A stretch of DNA of 64,000 bases from positions 1 through 64,000 of the forward strand of contig UBMP01000001.1 in assembly GCA_900466575.1 (NCBI GenBank), read 5' to 3'. The DNA is from Hyphomicrobiales bacterium. Lineage in GTDB: Bacteria; Pseudomonadota; Alphaproteobacteria; Rhizobiales; Rhizobiaceae. The notes beneath the pieces are model-generated. The model was not told where the DNA came from. It saw only the letters and a program-made list of their open reading frames with translations, and ran no database searches. Within the stretch, counting starts at the first letter, position 1, and each line of letters begins with the position of its first letter. A program made the translations under genes and the position numbers. This document shows, piece after piece, positions 45,843 to 56,201 of the stretch.

Positions 45843-47702
45843 TCAGTTCGACTGACGGCGCAGGAAAGCCGGGATTTCGAGCTGGTCATCCTCATGCGAA
45901 GAGACGGGCTTCGGAGCCGAACGACCCAGGTCATCGAGCTGGCCACGACGCGGTGCGTAGAGGCTGGCTTCAGCCGAGAGACCACGCCGCTGCTGCTGGG
46001 CGGCCTGCGGTGCTGCCATCTCGGCAGGCGCTGCCGGCATCTCGTCTTCCTTGCGGCCGAGCGAGTTCGTCAGGCGCTTCAGAAGACCCATGGGGCCGCG
46101 CTCATCGCCATGCGACGGGACGTCCCGCGTACGGTGATCCATCTCGGCCTTGACGACCGGCGGGAAGTCCTCGATGCGCGGCATGCGGGCCATGTCGGGC
46201 TCGCGACGGTCCATCACTGGCTGCATGACGGGCTCGGGCGCGATGGCGGCGACCATCGGCTGCGGCGCGACCGGCATCGGAGCGGGCTGCTCCATGCGCG
46301 GCGTCATGTCCATCATCGGCTCGGCGCGACGCGGCTCCTCGATCCGGGGGGCAACGGCGACCGGCTCGATGCGCGGCTGCGGAGCCGGTGCCACGACCGG
46401 CGCTGCTGCAATCGGCTGCGGGACGGGACGCGGGGCGACCGGAGCCGGGGCAACGTCAGCCGGAGGCGCCGTGAAGAGACGGCTCTGCGGACGGAACGAG
46501 TCCTGCTGGGCGGCAGGCTGCTGAACGGCAACCGGAGCCGACTGCTGGGCGATTTCAAGTTCCCGCTCCATGGCGACTTCCGCCTGGCGGATGGTTTCGG
46601 CGACCGGGTCAACGGTCTTGGCGGCCGGCTGCTGATAGGCCGGCGAAATGGCGGCAACCGGAGCAGACGTCACGGCTGCCGCCGGACGAGCGATCGGGCG
46701 TACCGGAGCGGCCGGACGGACGTCCTCCGAGGAAACATTGCGGTCGATGCCGGTGGCGACGACCGACACGCGGATGATGCCTTCCAGCGATTCGTCGAAG
46801 GTGGCGCCGAGGATGATGTTGGCGTCCTGGTCGACTTCTTCGCGGATGCGGGTCGCAGCTTCGTCGACTTCGAAGAGCGTCATGTCGCGACCGCCGGTGA
46901 TGGAGATCAGCAGGCCCTGCGCGCCCTTCATCGAGGTTTCGTCGAGCAGCGGGTTGGCGATTGCGGCTTCCGCAGCGGCCATGGCGCGGCCATCGCCCGA
47001 AGCTTCGCCCGTACCCATCATCGCACGGCCCATTTCGCGCATGACGGAACGGACGTCGGCGAAATCGAGGTTGATGAGGCCTTCCTTGACCATGAGGTCG
47101 GTAATGCAGGCCACGCCCGAATAGAGCACCTGGTCGGCCATCGCAAAGGCATCTGCGAAGGTCGTCTTGTCGTTGGCGATGCGGAACAGGTTCTGGTTCG
47201 GGATGACGATCAGCGTGTCGACCGACTTCTGCAGTTCGGCGATGCCCTGGTCGGCGAGGCGCATGCGGCGCTGGCCTTCGAAGTGGAACGGCTTGGTAAC
47301 GACGCCTACGGTCAGGATGCCCTTGTTGCGGGCGGCCTGGGCGACGATCGGAGCCGCACCCGTGCCCGTGCCGCCGCCCATGCCGGCGGTGACGAAGCAC
47401 ATGTGGGTACCGTTCAGGTGATCGATGATTTCATCAATGCATTCTTCCGCGGCGGCGCGACCGACTTCCGGCTGCGAACCCGCGCCGAGACCTTCGGTGA
47501 CCTGCACGCCCATCTGGATGATGCGGTCGGCCTTGCTCATGGTGAGCGCCTGGGCATCGGTGTTCGCAACCACGAACTCCACGCCCTGCAGACCGGAATT
47601 GATCATGTTGTTGACTGCGTTACCGCCGCCACCGCCCACACCGAACACGGTGATGCGTGGCTTCAGCTCAGTGATATCCGGCTTCTGCAACTTGATAGTC
47701 AT
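45843..47702 (-). CDS. ftsZ: Cell division protein FtsZ
   Basis: FtsZ polymerises into the division ring. The GTPase core shows [15 protein letters not shown], the tubulin signature [12 protein letters not shown] and [12 protein letters not shown]. The 619-residue protein is much longer than E. coli FtsZ because of a linker of about 250 residues rich in Pro, Ala and Gln, a rhizobial trait. It ends [15 protein letters not shown], the peptide that binds FtsA and other partners. ATG 47702 is used; upstream in-frame codons add no family residues. Confidence 0.97.
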   Translation of the reverse strand: MTIKLQKPDITELKPRITVFGVGGGGGNAVNNMINSGLQGVEFVVANTDAQALTMSKADRIIQMGVQVTEGLGAGSQPEVGRAAAEECIDEIIDHLNGTHMCFVTAGMGGGTGTGAAPIVAQAARNKGILTVGVVTKPFHFEGQRRMRLADQGIAELQKSVDTLIVIPNQNLFRIANDKTTFADAFAMADQVLYSGVACITDLMVKEGLINLDFADVRSVMREMGRAMMGTGEASGDGRAMAAAEAAIANPLLDETSMKGAQGLLISITGGRDMTLFEVDEAATRIREEVDQDANIILGATFDESLEGIIRVSVVATGIDRNVSSEDVRPAAPVRPIARPAAAVTSAPVAAISPAYQQPAAKTVDPVAETIRQAEVAMERELEIAQQSAPVAVQQPAAQQDSFRPQSRLFTAPPADVAPAPVAPRPVPQPIAAAPVVAPAPQPRIEPVAVAPRIEEPRRAEPMMDMTPRMEQPAPMPVAPQPMVAAIAPEPVMQPVMDRREPDMARMPRIEDFPPVVKAEMDHRTRDVPSHGDERGPMGLLKRLTNSLGRKEDEMPAAPAEMAAPQAAQQQRRGLSAEASLYAPRRGQLDDLGRSAPKPVSSHEDDQLEIPAFLRRQSN

Positions 47703-47780
47703 GGTACCCGTTCCTTCCTGGTTCTTGCCGTTTCGCCGTAACGGCAAATTCATGTTGTTCACTTTTGACCGCCTAGGCGG

Positions 47781-49109
47781 TCAGAAACTGTCTTTGAGCC
47801 ACTGCCCCACGCGGGCGATGCGACCGGTGCCGCCACCAAACCCGCTGAAGAGGCCGCTCTGTGTCGCCAGCTGTTCAAGCTCGGCGACCTGCGGATAGAT
47901 CATCAGCCCGACGGCTGTAGAGAATGCCGGCCCCTTTGCCGCTGCCGGCAGGCCCGAAACACCCAGTGGACGCCCGACGCGGACATTGCGCGCCAGGATC
48001 TTGCGGGCAGTTTCCGGCAGGCCGATCAGCTGGCTGGCACCGCCGGTCAACACGACCCGCTTGCCCACAACCGGAGAAAAACCGGACTTGTGAATACGGT
48101 CGCGGATGAGCTCCAGCGTTTCCTCGATCCGGGCCCGAACGATCCGGGAGACGAGCGCACGCGGCACATTCACCGGCTGGCTCTCGCTATCCCCATCCAT
48201 CGGCGGCACCGAAATGATTTCGCGCTCGTCCATCGTCGTGGCAATCGCCGAACCGTGCACCGTCTTCAGACGCTCGGCGTCCTCGATCCGGGTGGAAAGG
48301 CCGCGCGCCAGATCGGTCGTCACATGATGCCCGCCGAGATTTACGGCGTCCGTGTGCACAAGCCGGCCTTCCGCGAAGACCGAAATGGTCGTCGTGCCGC
48401 CGCCCATGTCGATGGCCGCACAGCCGAGTTCCGCCTCGTCATCGACTAGCGCCGCGAGGCCGCTGGCATAGGGAGTCGCAATCATGCCTTCCACAGACAG
48501 ATGCGCGCGATTTACGGCCAATTCGAGATTCTTCAGCGCGGGACGCTCTGCGGTGACCACATGCATGTCGACGCCAAGAAGTTCGCCATACATCGAGACA
48601 GGGTCCTTGATGCCGCGTTCGCCATCTAGCGAATAGCCCGTCGGAAGCGCATGCAGCATGGCACGGTCGTGCTTCATCGAAGACTGGCTGGCGGCCTGCA
48701 GCACGCGGCGCAGATCCGTTTCCTGAACTTCCTGGCCGCCAAGATCGATCGAGGCGGTGTAGATGTCGCTGCCGAGACGACCGCAGGATACGTTGACGAT
48801 CAGGCTTTCGACGGTCAGGCCGGCCATGCGCTCGGCCGCATCGACGGCGAGGCGCACGACGGTTTCCGCAGCCTCCAGATCGATGATGACACCGTTCTTG
48901 ACCCCACGCGACTTGTGATGACCGATGCCGAGGATTTCGACATTATGCGTGCGACCGGGAAGCACTTCGCTCTCCGAACGCGGCGTCAGTTTGCCGATCA
49001 TGCACACGATCTTGGTCGAGCCGATGTCGAGCACGGAAACCACATGCGACCGCTTTGACGAAAGAGGCCGGAGGCGGGGCAGACCGAAGGAGGAACCGAA
49101 CAGACTCAC
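47781..49109 (-). CDS. ftsA: Cell division protein FtsA
   Basis: FtsA is the actin-like membrane tether of FtsZ. The 442-residue protein has the ATPase motifs VVSVLDIGSTKIVCMIGKL and CAAIDMGGGTTTISVF, the VLTGGASQLIGL segment and a C-terminal amphipathic helix (RIARVGQWLKDSF) for membrane binding. Its start overlaps the ftsQ stop by four bases. The gap to ftsZ is 78 bases. Confidence 0.97.
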   Translation of the reverse strand: MSLFGSSFGLPRLRPLSSKRSHVVSVLDIGSTKIVCMIGKLTPRSESEVLPGRTHNVEILGIGHHKSRGVKNGVIIDLEAAETVVRLAVDAAERMAGLTVESLIVNVSCGRLGSDIYTASIDLGGQEVQETDLRRVLQAASQSSMKHDRAMLHALPTGYSLDGERGIKDPVSMYGELLGVDMHVVTAERPALKNLELAVNRAHLSVEGMIATPYASGLAALVDDEAELGCAAIDMGGGTTTISVFAEGRLVHTDAVNLGGHHVTTDLARGLSTRIEDAERLKTVHGSAIATTMDEREIISVPPMDGDSESQPVNVPRALVSRIVRARIEETLELIRDRIHKSGFSPVVGKRVVLTGGASQLIGLPETARKILARNVRVGRPLGVSGLPAAAKGPAFSTAVGLMIYPQVAELEQLATQSGLFSGFGGGTGRIARVGQWLKDSF

Positions 49110-50038
49110 GCGCCCTTCTCCATCAGCTTCTTGAGCATTTTCGCACGATCGGCGACAGCCTTGTCACGCCGCACGGCTGCATCAGCCGTCAGCTGGATCG
49201 TCGTGCGATCGGGCAGCCGCAGGTCAACCGTTTCAATGTCTCGCTCCAGAACCTGCTGATCCTGCTCCAGCGTCGAGAGCTCATGCATGGCACGCGCGAC
49301 ATTTTCTTCCGGCAGGCGAACAACGACCCCGTTGTCCATGCGCAGATCCCAGCGGCGACCGCCGACACAGATATAAGCCTTGATGCGCGCCTGAATATCG
49401 GGCCAGTTCGAAAGCTGATCTGCAAAGGCGGCAGCATCAAGCTGGGCTCCGTCGCCCACGAAGAGCGGCAGGCTGGCGAACTTGTTGTCGCGCAGCGGCG
49501 CAATGACCTTGCCATCCTTCTCGATCAGCGAGAGTTCGTCACCATGCTGCCAGATGCCATAGGCCGTGCGTTCGGAAAGCTTGATCTCGACCGTGTTCGG
49601 ATAGACCTTGCGCACTTCGGCATTCTCGACCCAGGGCAGAGAAATCAGGCGCTCGCGTGCATTGGCAGCACTGAGAAAGACCACCGAGGACGAACCGTCG
49701 AGGCCAAGCTGCTGCAGGATATCGATCTCGGAGGTCTGCAGATTGCCGGAGACCTTCACGTTGTCGATCGAGAAGCCGATGGCCGAAGTCGTTGCTTCGG
49801 CGACCGCTCCGGTGTGTCCGCCCAGCACCATGCCGTAGAAACCGGTAGCCGCGAAGAGGACCGCAGCACCCGCAATGCCGGCAAAGCGCGGGATCGCAAC
49901 GCGCCCATCAGCCAGAGACACCGCCATGCGGAAGGCGCGACGGATCGGGCGCGGCAGAACGCCCGCCGCATCCGGATCGGATGCAGCTGCGCCGCCAAGA
50001 CCGTGATATGCCCTGCCCCGACGTTTCAACGCAAACAC
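49106..50038 (-). CDS. ftsQ: Cell division protein FtsQ
   Basis: FtsQ links early and late divisome parts. The 310-residue protein has one membrane helix ([19 protein letters not shown]), a POTRA domain starting [23 protein letters not shown], and a beta domain. GTG 50038 is preferred because GGAGG lies seven bases upstream and MFALKRRG resembles rhizobial FtsQ starts; ATG 50059 is the alternative. It overlaps ddl by 13 bases. Confidence 0.92.
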   Translation of the reverse strand: MFALKRRGRAYHGLGGAAASDPDAAGVLPRPIRRAFRMAVSLADGRVAIPRFAGIAGAAVLFAATGFYGMVLGGHTGAVAEATTSAIGFSIDNVKVSGNLQTSEIDILQQLGLDGSSSVVFLSAANARERLISLPWVENAEVRKVYPNTVEIKLSERTAYGIWQHGDELSLIEKDGKVIAPLRDNKFASLPLFVGDGAQLDAAAFADQLSNWPDIQARIKAYICVGGRRWDLRMDNGVVVRLPEENVARAMHELSTLEQDQQVLERDIETVDLRLPDRTTIQLTADAAVRRDKAVADRAKMLKKLMEKGA

Positions 50039-50964
50039 GACGCGTCCTCCACCATCCACTTAAGGAATTCACCAAAAGAATGACCGGCATGCGCGGCCAT
50101 TTCGGGCACAAGGGAGGTCGGGGTCATACCCGGCTGCGTGTTGATCTCAAGCCAGATAAGCTCTCCGTCTTCGGAAAAACGGTCGTCATATCTGAAGTCC
50201 GATCGGCTCACGCCACGGCAGCCGACCGCCTGATGCGCCTTCAGGGCTAATGTTTGTATTTTTTGGTAAATTTTCGGTGAAATCTGCGCAGGAAGAATGT
50301 GTTCAGAGCCACCTGCAGCATATTTCGAGTCATAGTCGTAGAAACTGTTCGCTTTCGACACGATTTCCGTGACGCCAAGCGCCACATCGCCCATGACGGC
50401 GCAGGTCAGCTCGCGACCATAGACATAGCGCTCCGCCATGACGCGATCGCCATAGCGCCATTCCGGCGATGTGATGACCTGCGGCGGATGCGACTGATCT
50501 TCCTTCACGATGATGACACCGAAGGAAGAGCCTTCCGCCACCGGCTTGACCACATAAGGCGGCTTGATCGGATGCTCGCTGGTGAAATCGAAGCGGTTGA
50601 GAACCTTGGCTTCGGCCACAGGCACGCCCACCGCCTTGACGACCGTCTTGGCCACAGCCTTATCCATCGCGAGCGCGGAGGCCAGCACACCGGAATGCGT
50701 GTAGGGAATTTCCAGATACTCCAGAATACCCTGAACCTTGCCATCCTCACCGAACGGACCATGAAGCGCATTGAAGACGACATCCGGCTTGAGTTCGAGC
50801 AGGACAGTCGCGATGTCATGGCCGACATCAATACGGCTCACCTGGTAACCCACGGACTCAAGCGCGTCAGCGCACGCGTTTCCCGACGAGAGGCTTACCG
50901 GCCGCTCGGAAGAAAACCCGCCCATCAGAACTGCGACATGCTTGACGCCCACGATACACCCCAT
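50026..50964 (-). CDS. ddl: D-alanine-D-alanine ligase
   Basis: Ddl joins two D-Ala for the peptidoglycan stem. The ATP-grasp protein shows [18 protein letters not shown] at the N-terminus, [28 protein letters not shown] and [20 protein letters not shown] 50964 gives 312 residues; GTG 50952 (308 residues, closer to family N-termini) is possible. It overlaps ftsQ and follows the MoaD-like gene after 256 bases containing CtrA-like sites. Confidence 0.95.
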   Translation of the reverse strand: MGCIVGVKHVAVLMGGFSSERPVSLSSGNACADALESVGYQVSRIDVGHDIATVLLELKPDVVFNALHGPFGEDGKVQGILEYLEIPYTHSGVLASALAMDKAVAKTVVKAVGVPVAEAKVLNRFDFTSEHPIKPPYVVKPVAEGSSFGVIIVKEDQSHPPQVITSPEWRYGDRVMAERYVYGRELTCAVMGDVALGVTEIVSKANSFYDYDSKYAAGGSEHILPAQISPKIYQKIQTLALKAHQAVGCRGVSRSDFRYDDRFSEDGELIWLEINTQPGMTPTSLVPEMAAHAGHSFGEFLKWMVEDASCLR

Positions 50965-51040
50965 CTCTCTACACGATATTTTCCCGCCGGAGGCTTGCAC
51001 GAGCCTTTTGCGACCCCGGCGCGCAATACCGCGAAAATCG

Positions 51041-51067
51041 TTAACCAATAGACCCACGAATGGTTAA
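51041..51067. promoter_or_regulatory. Inverted TTAACCA half-sites upstream of ddl (CtrA-like)
   Basis: TTAACCA (51041-51047) and TGGTTAA (51061-51067) are perfect seven-base inverted arms 13 bases apart, 77 to 103 bases upstream of the ddl start. TTAACCAT is the half-site form bound by the cell-cycle regulator CtrA. Another GTTAAC sits at 51084-51089. Pattern-based only. Confidence 0.5.
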
Positions 51068-51220
51068 TGAAGCGTTTACTTTCGTTAACTGCAGGGCTTT
51101 GCTGACAAAAATATTTGGAAAATTGCAAGAAAGGCACGAGGCCCGAAGCCCCGAGAAATCAGCGGTTTGGGGAAGATCTTAAAGGCCGGGCGCGCGGATG
51201 TTCCCCACCGGGACGGCGGA

Positions 51221-51505
51221 TCAGCCGCCGCTCACGGCTGTGAGCACATAGACAGTGGCGCCGGGTGCAATTTTCGTCTCGAGCGCGCTCCGCTCGCCAT
51301 CGATCATGATCGAGATGTGCTTGCGAACGGAAGGGCGCGAATCTCTCAGACACGTGCCCATTCCCGGCCAGCGCTGGTTGAGTTCATCGATCAGCGCGTC
51401 GACGTCGGCGGCGGACACGGTCAAGCGCCGTTCCGCCTCCGGATAGAGCCTGAGCAGCGCATCAGGCAGGACCACCTCGCAGGATGAGTCGGACGTCTCA
51501 CGCAT
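51221..51505 (-). CDS. MoaD/ThiS-like ubiquitin-fold protein
   Basis: The 94-residue protein has the beta-grasp pattern of MoaD/ThiS sulfur carriers: CEVVLPDALLRLYPEAERRLTV, DALIDELNQRWPGM, HISIMIDGERS and a C-terminus ATVYVLTAVSGG. The final Gly-Gly is the residue pair activated by E1-like enzymes. No E1-like, Moa or Thi gene is adjacent. It starts inside the end of the BNR gene (8-base overlap), so the two are coupled. A role in cell-wall synthesis is not evident. Confidence 0.8.
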   Translation of the reverse strand: MRETSDSSCEVVLPDALLRLYPEAERRLTVSAADVDALIDELNQRWPGMGTCLRDSRPSVRKHISIMIDGERSALETKIAPGATVYVLTAVSGG

Positions 51506-52580
51506 CGATGACCATGGTCTCCACGGAATGGATGACGGGTAGATGTTGCGCGACCACGCCCCATGTATCGCCCTCATCGCGGCTGCCGTAAAGCGTGCCC
51601 GTATTGGTGCCGAAATAGATGCCCGCCTGATCGAGATTGTCCGTCGCCATCGCCTGCCGCAGCACCCCGAAGAAGGCATTCTCCTGCGGTAACCCGTTGC
51701 GCAGCGCCGTCCATGTATCCCCCGCATCGCGGCTGCGCCACACCGCCGCCTTGCCGTCCGGCACGTAGCGGCCTTCGATCGCACCGTTGAGCGGGATGAA
51801 ATAGACCGTATCCGCGTCGTGGGGATGCGCCGCTGCCGGGAACCCGAACTCGGACGGCAGCCCCTCCTCGATACTCACCCACTGCTCGCCGCCGTCGTCG
51901 CAGCGATACATGCCGGTGTGATTCTGCTGGTAGAGCCGATCCGGTCGCCCGGCGGCCATGACGATGCAGTGCACGCATTGCCCGGTTTCGGGATATTGCA
52001 TCCCCTCCGGCATGAAGCCCGCCCGCGTGCCTTTGTTGCGTGCTTCGAACATCTTGCCGCCATCTGCAGTATGGAACACGCCGGCAGTCGAGATCGCCAC
52101 CCAGAGCTGATCGGGCTCATCCGGATGCGGCACGATGGAATGCAGGATCAGGCCGCCCGCGCCCGGAACCCATGTCTCACGCGAAGGATGGGCCCGAAGT
52201 GATTCAACATGCTCGAATTTTTCGCCATCGTCACCGCTGACAAAAAGCCCAGCCGGCTCGACGCCCACATGCAACCGACCGTGGGATTTGGCGAGGCTCC
52301 AGGCCGATTTCACCGGATCCTCACCCTCCGGATAGTTGAACCCGTTGCCGGAGCGCGTCCACGTTTCCCCGAGATCATGCGATTTCCAGACTGACGGCCC
52401 GAACCACTCATTGCCGCCCGCCGCATAGATCGTACCCGTCGCCGCATCGCCGATCACATGGTTGATCGGCCAGGCATCGCAGAAAGGCCCCTTCAGCGAC
52501 CACTCCCGCCGCCCCTCATCGCTTTCCGCAATGAATGTGCCCTTCTTCGTTCCAATCAACAGAATAACGCGCTTGGCCAT
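51498..52580 (-). CDS. BNR/sialidase-like repeat protein
   Basis: The 360-residue protein is a beta-propeller made of BNR (Asp-box) repeats: SHDLGETWTRSG, SGDDGEKFEHV, TADGGKMFEA, CDDGGEQWVSI, SRDAGDTWTALR and SRDEGDTWGVV. There is no signal peptide, so it is cytosolic, and it lacks obvious sialidase catalytic residues. AGGGGAGTT before ATG 52580 sets the start. It overlaps the MoaD-like gene and lies between murB and ddl. Function is unknown. Confidence 0.88.
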   Translation of the reverse strand: MAKRVILLIGTKKGTFIAESDEGRREWSLKGPFCDAWPINHVIGDAATGTIYAAGGNEWFGPSVWKSHDLGETWTRSGNGFNYPEGEDPVKSAWSLAKSHGRLHVGVEPAGLFVSGDDGEKFEHVESLRAHPSRETWVPGAGGLILHSIVPHPDEPDQLWVAISTAGVFHTADGGKMFEARNKGTRAGFMPEGMQYPETGQCVHCIVMAAGRPDRLYQQNHTGMYRCDDGGEQWVSIEEGLPSEFGFPAAAHPHDADTVYFIPLNGAIEGRYVPDGKAAVWRSRDAGDTWTALRNGLPQENAFFGVLRQAMATDNLDQAGIYFGTNTGTLYGSRDEGDTWGVVAQHLPVIHSVETMVIDA

Positions 52581-52687
52581 GAACTCCCCTCCCTTGGATG
52601 GGAGCACCATAGCGCAAGCAGATGATATGTTGAAGTCAACGTTTACGAAAAAGAAAAACGCCGACGTCTCCGCCAGCGCTTGTTCTT

Positions 52688-53662
52688 TTACTCTGCGGTC
52701 ACGCCCAGAAAAGGCTTGATCTCCAGCCCCGGCATGAAATCGCCGAGGCGCTTGATTTCCCATTCCAGCTTGATGCCGGAATGTTCGAACACGCGGGCAC
52801 GGACCATCTCTCCGAGATATTCCAGATCGTGGGCGGTCGCCTGCCCCGTATTGATCATGAAATTGCAATGGAGCGGCGACATCTGCGCGCCACCATTCAA
52901 CAGACCACGGCAGCCGGCCTCGTCGATCAGCACCCAGGCCGAATGACCTTCGGGGTTCTTGAAGGTCGAACCGCCAGTCTTCTCGCGCACCGGCTGAACC
53001 GTCTCGCGATGCTGGCGCACGGCGTCCATCTCCTGGCGGATTTTTGTCTTGTCGTCTGCATAGCCTTCGAAGACGCCATGCGTGAAGATCAGTCCCTCTG
53101 GAGCCGAGGAATGCCGATAGCCATAGCCCATCTCCGCTTTCGAGAGCACGTGGATATTGCCCTTGCGGTCAACCGCATGCGCCTCAATGAGACGTTCGCT
53201 CGTGTCGCCGCCATTGGCGCCCGCATTCATGCGTAGCGCGCCGCCAATGGAGCCCGGAATGCCATAGTAGAAGGCAAAGCCACCAATCCCGTTGTCGAGC
53301 GCCATGGCGGACAGGTTCTTGTCGGGGCAGATCGCGCCCGCCTTGATGCGATTCTCGCCGACCAGTTCGACATCGCCGAAGCCCTTTGCCGAAAGGCGCA
53401 CGACGACGCCCTTGATACCGCCGTCACGGACCAGAAGATTGGAGCCGACGCCGACCACGGTCAGGGGAACATCGTCCGGCAGCCCCTTCAGGAAGGTCAC
53501 GAGGTCGTCAACGTCATGCGGCTGGAACATGAGTTCGGCCAGACCGCCGGCATGAAACCAGGTGACGCGGTCCATCGGTGCGTCGGGCGTCATGCGACCA
53601 CGCACGTCCTTCATCGCATCGCCAAAGGACGCCAAGAGCTTCTGACCGTCAACCTGTTTCAT
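52688..53662 (-). CDS. murB: UDP-N-acetylenolpyruvoylglucosamine reductase
   Basis: MurB makes UDP-MurNAc with NADPH and FAD. The 324-residue protein shows the FAD-binding [29 protein letters not shown], the catalytic serine in [10 protein letters not shown] and the final Glu region LEWEIKRLG. It starts five bases after the murC stop. Confidence 0.97.
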   Translation of the reverse strand: MKQVDGQKLLASFGDAMKDVRGRMTPDAPMDRVTWFHAGGLAELMFQPHDVDDLVTFLKGLPDDVPLTVVGVGSNLLVRDGGIKGVVVRLSAKGFGDVELVGENRIKAGAICPDKNLSAMALDNGIGGFAFYYGIPGSIGGALRMNAGANGGDTSERLIEAHAVDRKGNIHVLSKAEMGYGYRHSSAPEGLIFTHGVFEGYADDKTKIRQEMDAVRQHRETVQPVREKTGGSTFKNPEGHSAWVLIDEAGCRGLLNGGAQMSPLHCNFMINTGQATAHDLEYLGEMVRARVFEHSGIKLEWEIKRLGDFMPGLEIKPFLGVTAE

Positions 53663-53667
53663 ACGCC

Positions 53668-55074
53668 TTAACCTGCAATCTTCTTCAATTCTTCCGGCAA
53701 TGCTGCCGCCCAGCTTGTAATATTACCCGCGCCCAACATGACTACGAAATCACCCGGCTTGGCAAGGGCCGCCACCACCGGTGCGATATCGGCCGGACCG
53801 GATACGAAGCGCGCGTCACGATGACCGGCGGATTTGATCCGCGAGACGAGTTCCTCCGCGCTGACGCCCTCGATCGGGTCTTCGCCTGCCGCATAGATCG
53901 GCGCGATCATGATCGTATCAGCATCGTTGAAGCAGCCGGCGAAATCCTCGAACAGGCTTGCAACGCGGCTATAGCGATGCGGCTGGTGAACCGCGATGAT
54001 GCGGCCCTGGCAGGCCTCGCGGGCGGCCCGCAGCACCGCCTTAATCTCGACGGGGTGGTGGCCGTAATCGTCATAGACGGACACACCATTCCAGTCGCCG
54101 ACAAAGGTGAAGCGTCGCTTGACGCCACCGAAGGAGGAGATCCCCTTGCGGATCGCATCGGTGGAAATACCGAGGCGCTGCGCGACGGCGACGGCAGCGG
54201 TCGCGTTGGAGACGTTGTGCCGACCGGGCATCGGGAGGCGCAGATTGTCGATCAGGATCGTCTCACCCGTGCGGCGACGACGGATTTCCACGTCGAACAC
54301 CGAAACGGGGCCTTCCATGCGGATATTCAGGAAGCGCACATCGGCCTGCGGGTTCGCGCCATAGGTCACGACCTTGCGGTCCTCGATACGGCTGACCAGC
54401 GCCTGCACTTCCGGATGGTCGAGGCACATGACACCGAAGCCGTAGAACGGCACGTTCTCGACGAACTGCTTGAAGGCCGCACGTACGGCATCGAAGCTGC
54501 CGTAATGGTCCAGATGTTCCGGGTCGATATTGGTGACAATGGCGACATCGGCGGGAAGTTTCAGGAACGTACCGTCGGACTCGTCCGCCTCCACGACCAT
54601 CCACTCGCCCTCGCCCATGCGGGCGTTGGTGCCATAGGCATTGATGATCCCGCCATTGATGACGGTCGGGTCGAGCCCGCCAGCTTCGAGCAGCGCCGCC
54701 ACCATCGAGGTCGTCGTCGTCTTGCCATGCGTGCCGCCGATGGCAATCGCATTGCGGAAGCGCATCAGTTCCGCCAGCATTTCGGCGCGGCGCACGACCG
54801 GCAGCAGCTTCTCGCGGGCCGCGATCAGTTCCGGATTGTTTTTCTTGATGGCCGTCGACACAACGACGACCTCGGCATCGCCCAGGTTCTCTGCCTTGTG
54901 GCCGACGAAGACATCGATGCCCTTGGCGCGCAGGCGCTGCACGTTGGCGCTGTCGGACTGGTCGGAGCCCTGCACGCGGTGGCCGAGATTATGCAGCACC
55001 TCTGCAATACCGCTCATGCCGATGCCGCCGATGCCGATGAAATGGACGAGCCCGATGCTCTGGGGCATTTTCAT
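53668..55074 (-). CDS. murC: UDP-N-acetylmuramate-L-alanine ligase
   Basis: MurC adds L-Ala to UDP-MurNAc. The 468-residue ligase has [18 protein letters not shown] at the start, the P-loop [27 protein letters not shown]-like [15 protein letters not shown] and [11 protein letters not shown]. It overlaps murG by four bases. Confidence 0.97.
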   Translation of the reverse strand: MKMPQSIGLVHFIGIGGIGMSGIAEVLHNLGHRVQGSDQSDSANVQRLRAKGIDVFVGHKAENLGDAEVVVVSTAIKKNNPELIAAREKLLPVVRRAEMLAELMRFRNAIAIGGTHGKTTTTSMVAALLEAGGLDPTVINGGIINAYGTNARMGEGEWMVVEADESDGTFLKLPADVAIVTNIDPEHLDHYGSFDAVRAAFKQFVENVPFYGFGVMCLDHPEVQALVSRIEDRKVVTYGANPQADVRFLNIRMEGPVSVFDVEIRRRRTGETILIDNLRLPMPGRHNVSNATAAVAVAQRLGISTDAIRKGISSFGGVKRRFTFVGDWNGVSVYDDYGHHPVEIKAVLRAAREACQGRIIAVHQPHRYSRVASLFEDFAGCFNDADTIMIAPIYAAGEDPIEGVSAEELVSRIKSAGHRDARFVSGPADIAPVVAALAKPGDFVVMLGAGNITSWAAALPEELKKIAG

Positions 55075-56195
55075 GTACGTTGACCTTTGAATTCTGTAAC
55101 CGTCTTGCCCGCCGCAATAGCCTCGACGAGATCGGCAAGCAAGTTCGCCGCATCCGGTTTACCCGCCTGTTTGGCGGCATGCGCGGTCTCGAGCAGCCGC
55201 TGCGGCTCCTCCATCGCGATTTTCAGGATATCGGACAGCTTTTCAGCCGAAAGCTTCGACTGCTGCACGACCTTCGCCCCACCCTTTTCGACGAGCAACG
55301 CGGCATTGGCCGCCTGGTCGTGATCGAGCGCGAAGGGATAAGGCACGAACAGCGCTGGCCGACCGATGACTGCGATTTCCGAAACCGTTGATGCGCCGGA
55401 ACGGCAGACGACGAAATGGGCTGCACCAATCCGATCCGCCATGTCCGTGAAGAAGGGAGCAACCTCGGCATTGATCCCGAGCTTCGCGTAGCAGGCCGTG
55501 ACACCCTCGGCGTCCTCAGGTCGGGCCTGCTGCGTGATGACGAGCCGCTTCTGCAGTTCTTCCGGAAGCAGCGTCACAGCCGTCGGAACCGCCGTCGAGA
55601 AGAACTGCGCGCCCTGGCTGCCACCGAAGACGACCAGCTTGAACGGGTTCCCGCCAGCCGAGGGCACATAAGGCTGCGCCGCCGCCTTCAGCACCGCAGG
55701 GCGCACCGGATTGCCCGTCGTGACCGTCTTGGACGCGAACGGCCCGCCGGTCTCCGGCAGGAAGCCACCAGCGATCGCCTTGACCTTCGGCGCAAGCATC
55801 TTGTTGGCGCGGCCCATCACGGCGTTCTGCTCATGGATCATCGTCGGCAACCCGAGGCGAGATGCCGCGAGCAGTGGCGGCACGGTCGGATAACCGCCGA
55901 AGCCGGCAACGGCCAAGGGTTTGATGCGGCGCATCAGCGCCTTTGCCTGGTTCGTCCCCTGCCACAACGTGAACAGCGTTCTGGCCACCGCAATCGGATT
56001 CTTGGAACCGAGGGTCGCCGACGGAACGACATGGATTTCATCCGCCGGGAACTTGCCGGCATAGCGCTCGGCGCGCGAATCCGTGACCAGATGAACCGAA
56101 TAGCCGCGCGCCTTCAGGCTATGCGCGAGCGCTTCTGCGGGGAAGAGATGGCCGCCGGTTCCCCCGGCAGCAAGCATGACAACGCCTTTGCTCAT
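55071..56195 (-). CDS. murG: MurG glycosyltransferase
   Basis: MurG adds GlcNAc to lipid I to form lipid II at the inner membrane. The 374-residue protein begins [21 protein letters not shown] and has [10 protein letters not shown] and [17 protein letters not shown]-like [15 protein letters not shown]. It overlaps murC and starts six bases after ftsW. Confidence 0.97.
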   Translation of the reverse strand: MSKGVVMLAAGGTGGHLFPAEALAHSLKARGYSVHLVTDSRAERYAGKFPADEIHVVPSATLGSKNPIAVARTLFTLWQGTNQAKALMRRIKPLAVAGFGGYPTVPPLLAASRLGLPTMIHEQNAVMGRANKMLAPKVKAIAGGFLPETGGPFASKTVTTGNPVRPAVLKAAAQPYVPSAGGNPFKLVVFGGSQGAQFFSTAVPTAVTLLPEELQKRLVITQQARPEDAEGVTACYAKLGINAEVAPFFTDMADRIGAAHFVVCRSGASTVSEIAVIGRPALFVPYPFALDHDQAANAALLVEKGGAKVVQQSKLSAEKLSDILKIAMEEPQRLLETAHAAKQAGKPDAANLLADLVEAIAAGKTVTEFKGQRT

Positions 56196-56201
56196 GAAAC
56201 C

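Noticed and set aside
45894-47741. 615-codon plus-strand frame over ftsZ
   Set aside because: Antisense shadow of ftsZ with His/Arg/Gly-rich nonsense composition.
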